Source of the DNA: a virus
DNA length: 25,504 nucleotides
Strand: one strand, 5' to 3'
Virus record (IMG/VR): IMGVR_UViG_3300048004_000031
Coordinates: 1 to 25,504 of that record
Shown: piece by piece, positions 5,302 through 13,849 of the stretch
How positions within the stretch are numbered: the stretch's first letter is position 1
Layout: the number at the start of each line of letters is the position of its first letter
The notes under the pieces: generated by a model
What the model was told of the DNA's origin: nothing
What the model saw: the letters and a program-made list of their open reading frames with translations, nothing else
The model's database searches: none
Made by a program: the position numbers and the translations under genes

Positions 5302-6814
5302 TGCAGACGAAATCGTTGGACATAACCTCATCGGATTCGACGTGGGTATTCTTGATCGTGTTTGGAACGTACGGGTTGCTAGGCATCTTGTTGTGGATAC
5401 TCTCTACCTCTCCCGACTCTACAACCCCAGTCAAGACGGAGGACATTCACTGCGTAATTGGGGAACCATACTTGGAGGAACAGGGAAGCTCGACTTCACA
5501 GACTACGACGGTGGACTGACTGACGAGATGATTAAGTACTGTATCGCTGACGTTGAGTTGACTGAGCGTGTTCACCAGTGGTTGGATAGGCAGCTATTTA
5601 AAGAGGGCTTTTCTGAGAAATGTATTGATCTTGAGCATCGTGTGGGCTGGATCGCGACTGAGCAGGAACGTAACGGCTTCAAGCTTGACACGGAGTATGC
5701 TGAGAAATTAATGATGGACTTGATGTTTGAAATGAACAGCATTGAAGCAGAGCTACAGGCTATCTTTCCACCCATCGTTGAAGAACGCATCTCTGAAAAG
5801 ACAGGAAAGCGACTGAAAGATAAAGTCACTGTGTTCAACCCCGGCTCACGTAAGCAGATAGCAGAGCGTCTGCAAAGTCTTGGTGTAAAGTTCGACAAGA
5901 AGACTGAGAAAGGTAACATCATCGTTGATGAAAAGGTACTTGAAGGGATAAATCTTCCCGAAGCCAAGGCTGTTGCACGTTACATGATGCTGCAGAAGCG
6001 AGTAGCGCAGATTGATTCATGGTTGAAAGCTGTCAAGGATGATGGTAGAGTACATGGTAGAGTCATTACTAACGGCGCTGTGACAGGACGCATGACACAT
6101 CAATCACCTAACATGGCGCAGGTACCAGCAGTCTCCGCACCGTTCGGCACAGAGTGCAGGTCATGCTGGACAGTGGACGAAGGTAACAAGTTAGTTGGCA
6201 TAGACGCCAGCGGTTTAGAGCTACGTATGCTGGCTCACTACATGGATGACGAAGACTATACCAATGAAATCCTCAATGGCGATATTCATACGGCTAATCA
6301 ACGAGCAGCTGGACTTGAGACAAGACCTCTTGCAAAAACATTCATTTATGCGTTTCTGTATGGAGCCGGGGATGCTAAGATCGGAGCTATCGTTGGAGGA
6401 AATAGCGTCACTGGACGAAGACTTAAAGAAACATTTCTATCTAACACGCCGTCTCTTGAAAGAGTTAGAGGAAATACTCACAGGGAGGCTGTATCAGGCA
6501 TCCTTACTGCGCTTGACGGACGAAAGCTCAGAGTCAGATCAGAACACGCCGCATTAAATACATTACTGCAAGGTGCCGGGGCTATCGTTATGAAAGAAGC
6601 CTTGACAATCTTGAATGCTAAGTTACTGGACATACCACATAGATTTGTAGCTAACGTTCATGACGAATGGCAGATAGAAACAACAGCACACTACGCAGAT
6701 ACGGTTGGACGTATGGGTGTACGTGCTATCAGGCTTGCCGGAGAGACACTCAGCCTACGGTGTCCATTAGACGGCGAATATAGAGTAGGTAACAATTGGG
6801 CAGAAACTCATTAA
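5174..6814 (+). CDS. Family-A DNA polymerase with 3'-5' exonuclease (546 aa)
   Basis: Replicative polymerase of the Pol I/T7 gp5 family. The protein begins directly at the proofreading domain: Exo I DIE (D7, E9), Exo II NLIGFD (N51, D56) and Exo III YCIAD (Y122, D126). The polymerase domain has TGRMTHQSPNMAQVP (304-318), motif A DASGLELR (D344-R351), motif B K388 to Y396-G397 and motif C VHDE (H496, D497). In motif B the residue four after K388 is tyrosine (Y392), equivalent to Phe762 of E. coli Pol I and Tyr526 of T7. At 546 residues it is shorter than T7 gp5 (704) and lacks room for a long thioredoxin-binding insertion. All catalytic residues are intact. The ribosome site is weak (AGAGA just before the ATG), and the next gene begins after AAGGAG. 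Confidence 0.95.
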   Translation: MNTCYLDIETTLDHSTIWCAVTKVKNDIQVHTSPDTLQKVLNNADEIVGHNLIGFDVGILDRVWNVRVARHLVVDTLYLSRLYNPSQDGGHSLRNWGTILGGTGKLDFTDYDGGLTDEMIKYCIADVELTERVHQWLDRQLFKEGFSEKCIDLEHRVGWIATEQERNGFKLDTEYAEKLMMDLMFEMNSIEAELQAIFPPIVEERISEKTGKRLKDKVTVFNPGSRKQIAERLQSLGVKFDKKTEKGNIIVDEKVLEGINLPEAKAVARYMMLQKRVAQIDSWLKAVKDDGRVHGRVITNGAVTGRMTHQSPNMAQVPAVSAPFGTECRSCWTVDEGNKLVGIDASGLELRMLAHYMDDEDYTNEILNGDIHTANQRAAGLETRPLAKTFIYAFLYGAGDAKIGAIVGGNSVTGRRLKETFLSNTPSLERVRGNTHREAVSGILTALDGRKLRVRSEHAALNTLLQGAGAIVMKEALTILNAKLLDIPHRFVANVHDEWQIETTAHYADTVGRMGVRAIRLAGETLSLRCPLDGEYRVGNNWAETH

Positions 6815-6824
6815 GGAGAAACTT

Positions 6825-7229
6825 ATGTCTGCAAACAAACTACCACCCATCACTGTACGCGGTACCGTCTACTGGTGTGAGCGTAACAAGCTCAACAAGT
6901 ACAGTAACAAATATCAAGTACAGCTTGGTAACCTCAGCGAGAAAGCTGTTGAGGCCATTGAAGAAATGGGTATTGCACCTAGCAACAAAGGTGACGAGCG
7001 TGGCTTCTTTATTACGATGAAGTCTAATAACCCTATGCGACTGACCGATGCTGACGGCGTTGAGATACCTGAAGATGTACTTATCTCTAACGGATCTGAA
7101 GCTGTTGCTGTTGTAGGTTACTACGATTGGTCTGTAGGTACAGGTCGTTCACCCTCGATGATTAAGATGAAGATCACAAACTTAATCGAGTATACCGACA
7201 ACTCTATCTCTGAAGCGGAAGCGTTGTGA
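6825..7229 (+). CDS. Probable single-stranded DNA-binding protein (134 aa)
   Basis: A strong AAGGAG (6813-6818) lies 6 bases before the ATG. The protein is predicted to be beta-rich with regularly spaced hydrophobics (ITVRGTVYWCERNKLN, KYQVQLGNLS, AVAVVGYYDW, IKMKITNLIEY), consistent with an OB-fold. It lies between the DNA polymerase and the 5'-3' exonuclease, where podoviruses of this type encode their SSB. The C-terminus (DNSISEAEAL) is only mildly acidic, less than the acidic tails of T7 gp2.5 or bacterial SSB. Function rests on fold impression and context, not on a diagnostic motif. It overlaps the exonuclease start by GTGA. Confidence 0.6.
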   Translation: MSANKLPPITVRGTVYWCERNKLNKYSNKYQVQLGNLSEKAVEAIEEMGIAPSNKGDERGFFITMKSNNPMRLTDADGVEIPEDVLISNGSEAVAVVGYYDWSVGTGRSPSMIKMKITNLIEYTDNSISEAEAL

Positions 7230-7918
7230 TCCTAATCGACGGTGACATCGTAGCTTATCGTTGTGCTTTCAAGTGCAATGATGAGTCAGTTAAGACTGCC
7301 TGTTATACTACGGGCAGTTTCTTATCTGATCTGATTAGTGATCTATACACACAGATAGATAGCGAACCAGACTACCGTGTCTACCTTACCGGTAAAGGTA
7401 ACTTTCGTAATGACGTAGCTGTCACTGCGCCTTACAAGGGTAATCGTAAGGACAAAGAAAAGCCTGTACACTTGGAAGCTATACGTAAGTACTTGATCGA
7501 AGATTGGAATGCTGCTGTGTCAGAAGGTGAGGAAGCAGATGACTTGATTGCTATCGACGCTACCGCCATCCCTGACAGCATCATTGTTAGTCTCGACAAG
7601 GACTTCCAACAAGTACCGGGCAAGCACTACAACTTCAACAAACGTGAACTGACTTCTGTTAACGAAGAGGAAGGTCTGTTATTCTTCTACCGTCAAATCA
7701 TCATGGGTGACAAAGCTGATAACATTGTCGGTGTGTATGGTATTGGTGATAAGAAGTCTCAGAAGATCCTTGAAGGACTGACAGAGATAGAAATGTTCAA
7801 CAAGTGCGTTGAGTTGTTAGAGTCTGAAGAGCGTGTCATAGAGAACGCTAGGCTACTCTGGCTACGTCGTGAACCTAATCAGATGTGGGAAAGACCAAGT
7901 GAAGAGAACGAGACGTAA
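7226..7918 (+). CDS. 5'-3' exonuclease, FEN/T7 gp6-like (230 aa)
   Basis: Metal-dependent 5'-nuclease that degrades host DNA or removes RNA primers. Motifs seen: N-terminal DGD (D5, D7), PYKGNR (69-74) in the helical arch region, EADD (E103, D105, D106), LDKDF (D124, D126), then GDKADNIVGVYGIG (161-174), the FEN helix-3-turn-helix with metal ligands D162 and D165. The start is GTG, overlapping the SSB stop as GTGA; translation begins at once with the conserved ILIDGD strand, so an earlier start is unlikely. Length fits phage members of the family (T7 gp6 is about 300). The end overlaps the endonuclease gene. Confidence 0.9.
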   Translation: MILIDGDIVAYRCAFKCNDESVKTACYTTGSFLSDLISDLYTQIDSEPDYRVYLTGKGNFRNDVAVTAPYKGNRKDKEKPVHLEAIRKYLIEDWNAAVSEGEEADDLIAIDATAIPDSIIVSLDKDFQQVPGKHYNFNKRELTSVNEEEGLLFFYRQIIMGDKADNIVGVYGIGDKKSQKILEGLTEIEMFNKCVELLESEERVIENARLLWLRREPNQMWERPSEENET

Positions 7919-8306
7919 CATACCAAAGGGCTACGATAGTTGGTTCGAGTATGATCTTCACCAGAAGTTCAAACGGTGTGAGTACCATGTTAACAAGCTA
8001 ACGTACACGCAGGTTAAGACATACGAACCAGACTTTGTATATTACAGTACACATTCTACTATATATATTGAAGCTAAAGGGAGGTTCCGTGATAGAGCAG
8101 AAGCGAAGAAGTATGTTGATATTAGCCGATGCCTTGGCGAACAGGAGACGTTGGTATTCGTCTTCCAAAACCCAAGAACCGCTATGCCCGGAGCAAGACG
8201 TAGAAGTGACGGGACAAGATACACCATGCAAGAATGGGCAGACAAACAGGGATTCACGTGGTACACACCAGAAACCTGTCCTGCAGGATGGAGTAAAAAG
8301 CAATGA
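7899..8306 (+). CDS. T7 endonuclease I-like Holliday junction resolvase (135 aa)
   Basis: Resolves branched DNA and helps break down host DNA. The catalytic set of T7 endonuclease I is recognisable: E17 (T7 E20), PDF with D45 (T7 D55), and IEAKG with E58 and K60 (T7 E65, K67). The C-terminal half resembles gp3 in the FVFQNPRT and W-rich AGWSKK regions. Both in-frame starts are GTG (7869 and 7899). I choose 7899 because GGGAAAG lies about 6 bases upstream and the product then begins with a basic stretch as in T7, whereas 7869 has no ribosome site. The gene overlaps the exonuclease by 20 bases and the next gene by ATGA. Confidence 0.9.
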   Translation: MKRTRRNIPKGYDSWFEYDLHQKFKRCEYHVNKLTYTQVKTYEPDFVYYSTHSTIYIEAKGRFRDRAEAKKYVDISRCLGEQETLVFVFQNPRTAMPGARRRSDGTRYTMQEWADKQGFTWYTPETCPAGWSKKQ

Positions 8307-8485
8307 AGAGACATCTTGTAATACCTGATACGCAAGTCAAACCCGGTCTACCTACTGACCATCTGTACTGGGCTGGTCGTTACGCAGCCGCAACTAAGCC
8401 TGACGTTATCGTTCATCTGGGGGATCACTGGGACATGCCAAGTCTCAGTAGCTATGACGTTGGGAAGATGTCTTTTGAGGGATGA
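8303..8485 (+). CDS. Metallophosphoesterase, N-terminal fragment (60 aa)
   Basis: The 5' part of the interrupted phosphoesterase, started by an ATG overlapping the endonuclease I stop (ATGA). It holds the first two metal-binding motifs, D9 and GDHWD (40-44), but lacks the GNHE and GH motifs, so alone it should be inactive. Confidence 0.6.
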   Translation: MKRHLVIPDTQVKPGLPTDHLYWAGRYAAATKPDVIVHLGDHWDMPSLSSYDVGKMSFEG

Positions 8486-8521
8486 CGGTATACACTTGAC
8501 ATTGAAGCTGGCATCGAAGCT

Positions 8522-9067
8522 ATGAATCAATTCATGTTACCTATCCGCAAAGAACAGGAGCGACTGCGTAGTAACAAGAAGAAGATGTGGAATCCTCGTA
8601 TGGTATTCTTACTAGGAAACCATGAACAGAGAATCGAGCGGGCTATTGAAGCTGACCCTAAACTAGAAGGACTAATGAGCTATGATCATTTCTTATTGAA
8701 AGAAACCGGATGGGAGGTTGAGCCTTTTCTACAACCAATCATCATTGACGGTATTGCATACTGCCACTACTTCACAAGTGGAGTCATGGGCAGACCCGTC
8801 ACGTGTGCAAAACTCATGTTGCAAAAGAAGTTTATGTCGTGCATCATGGGACACGTACAAGACAGAGACATAGCCTTCGCACGTAAAGCAGACGGTAGTA
8901 ACATCACTGGATTGTTTGCTGGTATCTATTACAACCACAGTGAAGACTACTTAAACCCTCAAACAAACGGTAGCTGGTCTGGAATCTGGATGCTCAATGA
9001 AGTAAACAACGGTTCCTTTGATGAGCTACCTATCAGTATGAACTATCTTAGGAGAAAATACGGATGA
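8522..9067 (+). CDS. Metallophosphoesterase, C-terminal fragment (181 aa)
   Basis: The 3' part of the interrupted phosphoesterase, in the same frame as the N-terminal piece. The first ATG after the stop is at 8522, 36 bases downstream, with no convincing ribosome site (only GAAGC nearby). It carries LLGNHEQR and the MGHVQD motif but not the first metal ligands. It may be made only by readthrough or weak re-initiation. Its end overlaps the DUF3310 gene as ATGA. Confidence 0.6.
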   Translation: MNQFMLPIRKEQERLRSNKKKMWNPRMVFLLGNHEQRIERAIEADPKLEGLMSYDHFLLKETGWEVEPFLQPIIIDGIAYCHYFTSGVMGRPVTCAKLMLQKKFMSCIMGHVQDRDIAFARKADGSNITGLFAGIYYNHSEDYLNPQTNGSWSGIWMLNEVNNGSFDELPISMNYLRRKYG

Positions 9068-9351
9068 GTATTGATAACGCTACTCCTGAAGAGTGGGACA
9101 CAATTGCAGCACTTAACAACTTGTCTATCAGAAAGAAAGCTGATCCTGTAGAGAAGCCTGACCACTACAACAAAGGCGCAGTAGAAGCCATCGAAGCTAT
9201 CAAGGCATCCATGCCTGACCATGAGTTTCGTGGTTATCTCAAGGGTAACGCACTAAAGTACCTCTGGCGCTACGACTACAAAGGTAAACCCATCGAAGAC
9301 TTACGCAAGTGTCGGTGGTACATTGAACGACTAATTAAGGAATTAAATTAA
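9064..9351 (+). CDS. DUF3310 family protein (95 aa)
   Basis: The core DPVEKPDHYN, then LKGNALKYLWRYDYKG and DLRKCRWYIERLI, is the hallmark of DUF3310 (SaV-like) proteins, small helical proteins found widely in phages and sometimes labelled nucleotide kinase without biochemical proof. Members usually start near KPDHY; here about 30 extra acidic residues precede it. A position between the phosphoesterase and the ribonucleotide reductase suggests nucleotide metabolism. Both ends overlap neighbours (ATGA at 9064, TAATG at 9349-9353). Confidence 0.85.
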   Translation: MSIDNATPEEWDTIAALNNLSIRKKADPVEKPDHYNKGAVEAIEAIKASMPDHEFRGYLKGNALKYLWRYDYKGKPIEDLRKCRWYIERLIKELN

Positions 9352-11222
9352 TGGACGCATATCAACAGTACATACACAAGTCCCGCTACGCACGTTACCT
9401 ACCAGACGAGCAACGTCGAGAGACTTGGGAAGAAACAATCGACAGGTACTTAAACTTCTGGGTTGAGAAGGGTAAGCTTACTCTTGAAGAAGCTAATGGG
9501 ATGTTCAAAGATATTCATGATCTAGATGTTATGCCCAGCATGAGGGCTTTAATGACTGCAGGTGAGGCTCTTGACCGTGACAACGTAGCTGGGTTTAACT
9601 GTAGCTACCTACCTATTGATCACCCTAAAGCGTTTGACGAAATGATGTACGTCCTGATGTGCGGTACTGGCGTAGGGTTCAGTGTCGAACGTCAGTACAT
9701 CAGTAAGCTACCAGAAGTAGCGGAGGACTTTCATGCCACAGATACAATTATACATGTCGCTGACAGCAAAATTGGTTGGGCCAAGGCTTACAGAGAACTT
9801 ATCAGCCTGCTCTATTCGGGCCAAGTTCCAAAATGGGACGTGTCTGGAGTACGACTTGCAGGGGCAACCCTTAAAACTTTCGGCGGTAGAGCATCTGGTC
9901 CAGAACCTCTTGTCGATTTGTTTAACTTCACCGTTGACGTCTTTCGGGAAGCTCATGGACGTAAGCTTAGCTCCATCGAATGTCACGATCTCTGCTGTAA
10001 GATTGCACAGATCGTCGTTGTCGGGGGTGTCCGCAGGTCCGCTCTCATCAGTCTGTCTAATCTTACCGACGATAGACTTAGACGATGCAAGTCAGGACAG
10101 TGGTGGCAAGATAATCCACAACGTGGTTTAGCCAACAACAGCGCATGTTACACAGAGAAGCCAGACTTTGAGGCATTCCTAAATGAATGGAAAAGTTTAT
10201 ACGAGTCCCGATCAGGAGAGCGAGGTATGTTCTCTAGAGTCGCAAGTCAAAAGCAAGCTGCAAAGAACGAGCGACGAGATGCTACCTATGATTTTGGAAC
10301 TAATCCATGTAGCGAGATCATCCTACGACCTTACCAATTCTGCAATCTATCGGAAGTTGTTGTCCGGGCAACAGATACGTTGTCAGACCTTAAACGAAAA
10401 GTACGTGTTGCGTCTATCCTTGGAACTCTACAGGCTACCTTAACTGACTTTCGTTACCTACGTAAGGTGTGGAAGAACAACACTGAGGAAGAAGCACTTC
10501 TTGGCGTGTCGTTAACAGGTATCATGGATCATCCGACGCTGTCGGGAAGGAAGGATAAAGGTGTACTCAAGACATGGCTTACTGAGTTACGTGAAGAGGC
10601 TATCAGAACGAATAAATCATGGGCTGACCGACTGGCTATTAATACTTCTACTGCTATTACCGCCGTTAAGCCTAGCGGTACTGTGTCTCAACTGGTTGAT
10701 TCTGCTAGCGGTATACATCCACGATACGCACACCAGTACATCAGACGAGTACGAGCAGATGCAAGAGACCCATTGTGTCAAGTACTGGAAGCAGCAGGAA
10801 TCCCCGTAGAGGACGATGTAATGTCACCCAGTACCAAGGTATTCAGCTTTCCTATAAAGTCTCCTGACGGGGCTGTAGTAGCCTCTGAGATGGGTGCTAT
10901 GGAGCAGTTAGAACTTTGGGAGATTTATCAGGACTATTGGTGTGAACACAAACCGTCAATGACCTGTTACTACAGGGACGATGAGTTTCTTGAGGTAGGT
11001 CAGTGGTTGTATAACAAGTTCGATAAGATCAGTGGTATTAGTTTCCTACCCTACAGCGAACACACATACCAGCAAGCACCTTATGAGCCTGTTGATGAGG
11101 AAACTTATGAGACGTTGAAGGCAGAGTTCCCAGAGACAATCGATTGGAACATCTCTGAAAACTCTGATATGACTGAAGGATCACAGACGTTAGCCTGTAC
11201 TGGTAACAACTGCGAGATCTAG
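9351..11222 (+). CDS. nrdJ: Class II (adenosylcobalamin-dependent) ribonucleotide reductase (623 aa)
   Basis: Makes deoxyribonucleotides using coenzyme B12, with no need for oxygen or a second subunit. The residue pattern matches the monomeric Lactobacillus leichmannii triphosphate reductase: active-site cysteines C84 (FNCSY) and C331 with the thiyl-radical C320 (NPCSEI), E322 beside it, and a C-terminal redox pair C616/C621 (ACTGNNCE). The spacings of 11 between C320 and C331 and of 5 at the C-terminus equal those of the leichmannii enzyme (408/419 and 731/736). VKPSGTVSQLVDSASGIHPRYA (from residue 439) is the substrate and phosphate region. At 623 aa it is shorter than the leichmannii enzyme (739). 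All catalytic residues are present. Roseophage SIO1-type podoviruses carry similar enzymes. It is last in the rightward unit; its TAG lies in the CTAG shared with the opposing gene. Confidence 0.93.
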   Translation: MDAYQQYIHKSRYARYLPDEQRRETWEETIDRYLNFWVEKGKLTLEEANGMFKDIHDLDVMPSMRALMTAGEALDRDNVAGFNCSYLPIDHPKAFDEMMYVLMCGTGVGFSVERQYISKLPEVAEDFHATDTIIHVADSKIGWAKAYRELISLLYSGQVPKWDVSGVRLAGATLKTFGGRASGPEPLVDLFNFTVDVFREAHGRKLSSIECHDLCCKIAQIVVVGGVRRSALISLSNLTDDRLRRCKSGQWWQDNPQRGLANNSACYTEKPDFEAFLNEWKSLYESRSGERGMFSRVASQKQAAKNERRDATYDFGTNPCSEIILRPYQFCNLSEVVVRATDTLSDLKRKVRVASILGTLQATLTDFRYLRKVWKNNTEEEALLGVSLTGIMDHPTLSGRKDKGVLKTWLTELREEAIRTNKSWADRLAINTSTAITAVKPSGTVSQLVDSASGIHPRYAHQYIRRVRADARDPLCQVLEAAGIPVEDDVMSPSTKVFSFPIKSPDGAVVASEMGAMEQLELWEIYQDYWCEHKPSMTCYYRDDEFLEVGQWLYNKFDKISGISFLPYSEHTYQQAPYEPVDEETYETLKAEFPETIDWNISENSDMTEGSQTLACTGNNCEI

Positions 11223-13846
11223 TTATCTGTTAGTAAACGCTCTCTGCCTAGTTGCTCTTGAAGTGCCGGAGTCATTCGGATAATACGATCAATAGTAGCT
11301 AGGCCGGGAGTGTATGTTTGTAAAGACCTAAGCATAGGATCAACATCTCCTTCAAATAACTTAGGTGCTGCTGACAAAGTTCTACTTGCTGCTGACAAAG
11401 GAGCAGGTGTGATACTTACAGACTGACCGCCGTATTCTTCAGCACGTATGTTAACTGCTCCGCTAGTAATATTAGAAGCAAGTTGATTCATAGTTGCACT
11501 AGCAAAACCTTCAGGTGTTAACACATCCTCAAGGTACTTGTCGTTAGTAAAGTCAAGCGTCTTACGACCATCATCCCAAACACCCGCAACAACACCAAAC
11601 AATCCTACATATTTAGCACTGTTAAGCATTGCTGCACGAGCAGCTTCAGCGCCTTCTCTAGTGTTTAATCCTTTTTCCTGAGCTTTCTTTAAATTAAGAC
11701 CTACTTCAGTACGAAGATTGTTCATCTGTCTGTTCATGTACGACAACATGCTATACATAACGCGGAAGTTAGGGTTGTCGTTGTACGCTTTTGGCATAGT
11801 GCTGGCACTAACAGGCTGCCATTTGTTCAACGAAGCACCTGCAAAGTTTACTACCCAACCATTAGTCAGGTCTTCTTGCTTGAGAGCTTCAACAGTCTTG
11901 TTAAACTCAGACTCTGAAAGTCCTCTCATGCCTGCGTGTTTGCGTAATTTTTCTAAAGACTTTTCATCACCCTTTTTAGCTAGGTTTATACCTTGACGGA
12001 TAGATGAGTTAGTCAATATCTCTTGGCTCATTCGGTTTACTGTACGAACACCAGAAACGTTGTAAGCAAACTCGCCTACTTTGTCTACAGCGTTAGTTAT
12101 AAACTGAGGTAGTCTTGTAAACTTTACTAGTTCCGCACCGTCTTCTACAGTTTGTTTAGTAGCGGCTTGTAGCTCACCCATGTACTGTCTATCCAAACCA
12201 AGTTGTTTATTAGACAACCACTTAGGATCTACTGAGCCTAGATCCTTGTTGAACGTAGCAATAATAGCTTTCGGTACTGTTTGCAGTAAAGGTATAATAC
12301 CGTTCTGGTACACAGGAGAAGTAACGCCTTCTATCAAGTTAAGTATAGCGTTTATCGGGTTACCCAACAGAGCAGCTGATATTCCACGTCTTACTGTAGC
12401 ACCTACTGCATCACCACCAACTTTAGAAGATATGAGAATACTGCGTAAACCTTCAGCGTAGTTATCAGCAACAGCGGAAGGATCTGTTATATCTTTCTGT
12501 CTAGTTGCTTGCTCTCTAGTCTCATTACGAATCTTGTTAATAACAAAATTCATTCGAGACATGGGCTTACCTGTTTTCTTCAAAGCAATAAGGTCTGTTG
12601 CTTCGTCTTCGAACTTACCCATGCTAAGATTATGTCGTCGAGCAACAGCACGAGCAGCAGAAATATCTTTAGCCAAGTCTTTCAAGGCGTCGATAGGATT
12701 TACATAATCATCAGGAGTAGCTGTGCCGCTACGCTTACCTATGTTTTGAGTAGGAAAGTAATCAGTAAGTTTTCTGTCAAAACGTACAAAGTCGTATGCT
12801 TGTAGTGATTTTATTTCTAGCTCTAAAAAGTTTATAACATCTTTTTGTTCTTGCGTTTTAGCTAATCTTCGTGCCAGACCAAAAGTTACTCTGTTGTCTG
12901 CATCTATAGACTCACTCATACGAGTAAACAAACTTTTAAATTGTTTGTCGTTTTCAAACATCTCACGAGCAGTAGCAAACAAACCTTCGTCAAACTTTAC
13001 ATCAATATCGTTTAGTTCTTGACGAACCATTATCTCAGAGTCTTCAGCAAGCCTACCAGCACGAGTACTTACGTTTTTATCAACCCACTCTCTAGTTCCT
13101 AATACTAAATTACCTACTATGTTAGAGCCGCTTTTAGGATCTTCGTGGATACTTGCAGGCGCTTCGTCTTCTACACGTGTTACTTTTCTTTGAAGAGAGT
13201 TACCGTCTAGATCACCTACTCCTGACGTGGCTTTAGTAACATTGTTAAACCCTTCATCACCGCCTATATTTACAACAGCATCTTCACGTTCAACAGCTCT
13301 TTTTAAAGGTTCTTCTATTTCATCAGCGCTTCTAGTTAAGAACCGACCAGCAACACCACCTAGACCTGCGCCTAGACCAGCACCCATAGCAGCACCTGTT
13401 AGTCTTTCTTCTCCTTCACCACCTAAAAAACCATAAGCAGCGCCTTCAGCAGCACCTAGAGCAGCGCCTTGAGCAACACGTGCGCCTTTGGTAGCTGCTT
13501 GAGAAAGCTTCGCAAGACTTGCGCCGGGTATAAACAGACCTGCAGCTAAACCAGAAATGTCTATCGCACCAGAAAACAAAGGATTTTCTTCTTCAAAAGC
13601 TCGTAGTTGAGTGCGTGATTGACCTATAGCATCTTCCCAGTTGTCTGCTTCGCCTACAAGCAAACGAACAGTAGCGTCTAGTTCATCACCAGCACCTGTA
13701 GCGGCTTCAACAAATCCTACAACGCCTGATCTAACAGCACTGTAATCATCATCTACTTTCTCTTCAGGCTCACGCTCGTACCAAGGAACGTATGCACTAT
13801 CTGGGATAGATTCACTACCGTCGTATTCCCACCATTCTTTAGCCAT
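11219..13846 (-). CDS. Large internal virion / DNA-ejection protein candidate (875 aa)
   Basis: The last gene of the leftward unit. After an acidic N-terminus (about 1-90), residues 95-170 are Gly/Ala-rich with glycine-zipper spacing (AALGAAEGAAYGFLGG, GAAMGAGLGAGLGGVAG), a membrane-inserting pattern common in phage ejection proteins. The remaining 700 residues are mostly charged and helical. A second hydrophobic patch lies near ISAALLGNPINAILNLIEG. It follows two other large helical/Gln-rich proteins, as T7 gp16 follows gp14 and gp15, so an ejection role is inferred. No lytic transglycosylase motif is obvious. AGAGG lies about 7 bases before the ATG. Its TAG stop lies in the CTAG shared with the RNR gene. 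Confidence 0.7.
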   Translation of the reverse strand: MAKEWWEYDGSESIPDSAYVPWYEREPEEKVDDDYSAVRSGVVGFVEAATGAGDELDATVRLLVGEADNWEDAIGQSRTQLRAFEEENPLFSGAIDISGLAAGLFIPGASLAKLSQAATKGARVAQGAALGAAEGAAYGFLGGEGEERLTGAAMGAGLGAGLGGVAGRFLTRSADEIEEPLKRAVEREDAVVNIGGDEGFNNVTKATSGVGDLDGNSLQRKVTRVEDEAPASIHEDPKSGSNIVGNLVLGTREWVDKNVSTRAGRLAEDSEIMVRQELNDIDVKFDEGLFATAREMFENDKQFKSLFTRMSESIDADNRVTFGLARRLAKTQEQKDVINFLELEIKSLQAYDFVRFDRKLTDYFPTQNIGKRSGTATPDDYVNPIDALKDLAKDISAARAVARRHNLSMGKFEDEATDLIALKKTGKPMSRMNFVINKIRNETREQATRQKDITDPSAVADNYAEGLRSILISSKVGGDAVGATVRRGISAALLGNPINAILNLIEGVTSPVYQNGIIPLLQTVPKAIIATFNKDLGSVDPKWLSNKQLGLDRQYMGELQAATKQTVEDGAELVKFTRLPQFITNAVDKVGEFAYNVSGVRTVNRMSQEILTNSSIRQGINLAKKGDEKSLEKLRKHAGMRGLSESEFNKTVEALKQEDLTNGWVVNFAGASLNKWQPVSASTMPKAYNDNPNFRVMYSMLSYMNRQMNNLRTEVGLNLKKAQEKGLNTREGAEAARAAMLNSAKYVGLFGVVAGVWDDGRKTLDFTNDKYLEDVLTPEGFASATMNQLASNITSGAVNIRAEEYGGQSVSITPAPLSAASRTLSAAPKLFEGDVDPMLRSLQTYTPGLATIDRIIRMTPALQEQLGRERLLTDN

Positions 13847-13849
13847 AGT

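Larger units (their letters stand above)
8303..9067 (+). pseudogene. Metallophosphoesterase interrupted by an in-frame TGA
   Basis: Read as one frame of 255 codons, this is a calcineurin-like phosphoesterase of a type common in marine phages. It has D9 in IPDTQ, GDHWD (40-44), GNHE (105-108) and a later MGHVQD motif, all in order. Codon 61 (8483-8485) is TGA, in the middle of the conserved stretch FEG-stop-RYTLDIEAG. Sequence on both sides stays in the same frame and looks well preserved, so this is a point change (for example CGA to TGA) rather than a frameshift. The stop is followed by C, the context in which UGA is leakiest in E. coli, so limited readthrough is possible. A sequencing error is the other explanation. 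Confidence 0.75.

Noticed and set aside
8035-8335. Frames on both strands overlapping endonuclease I
   Set aside because: Shadows of the endonuclease gene, whose catalytic residues are clear.
9708-10131. Open frames on both strands within the RNR gene
   Set aside because: The RNR frame has all catalytic residues in place across this stretch; these are shadows.
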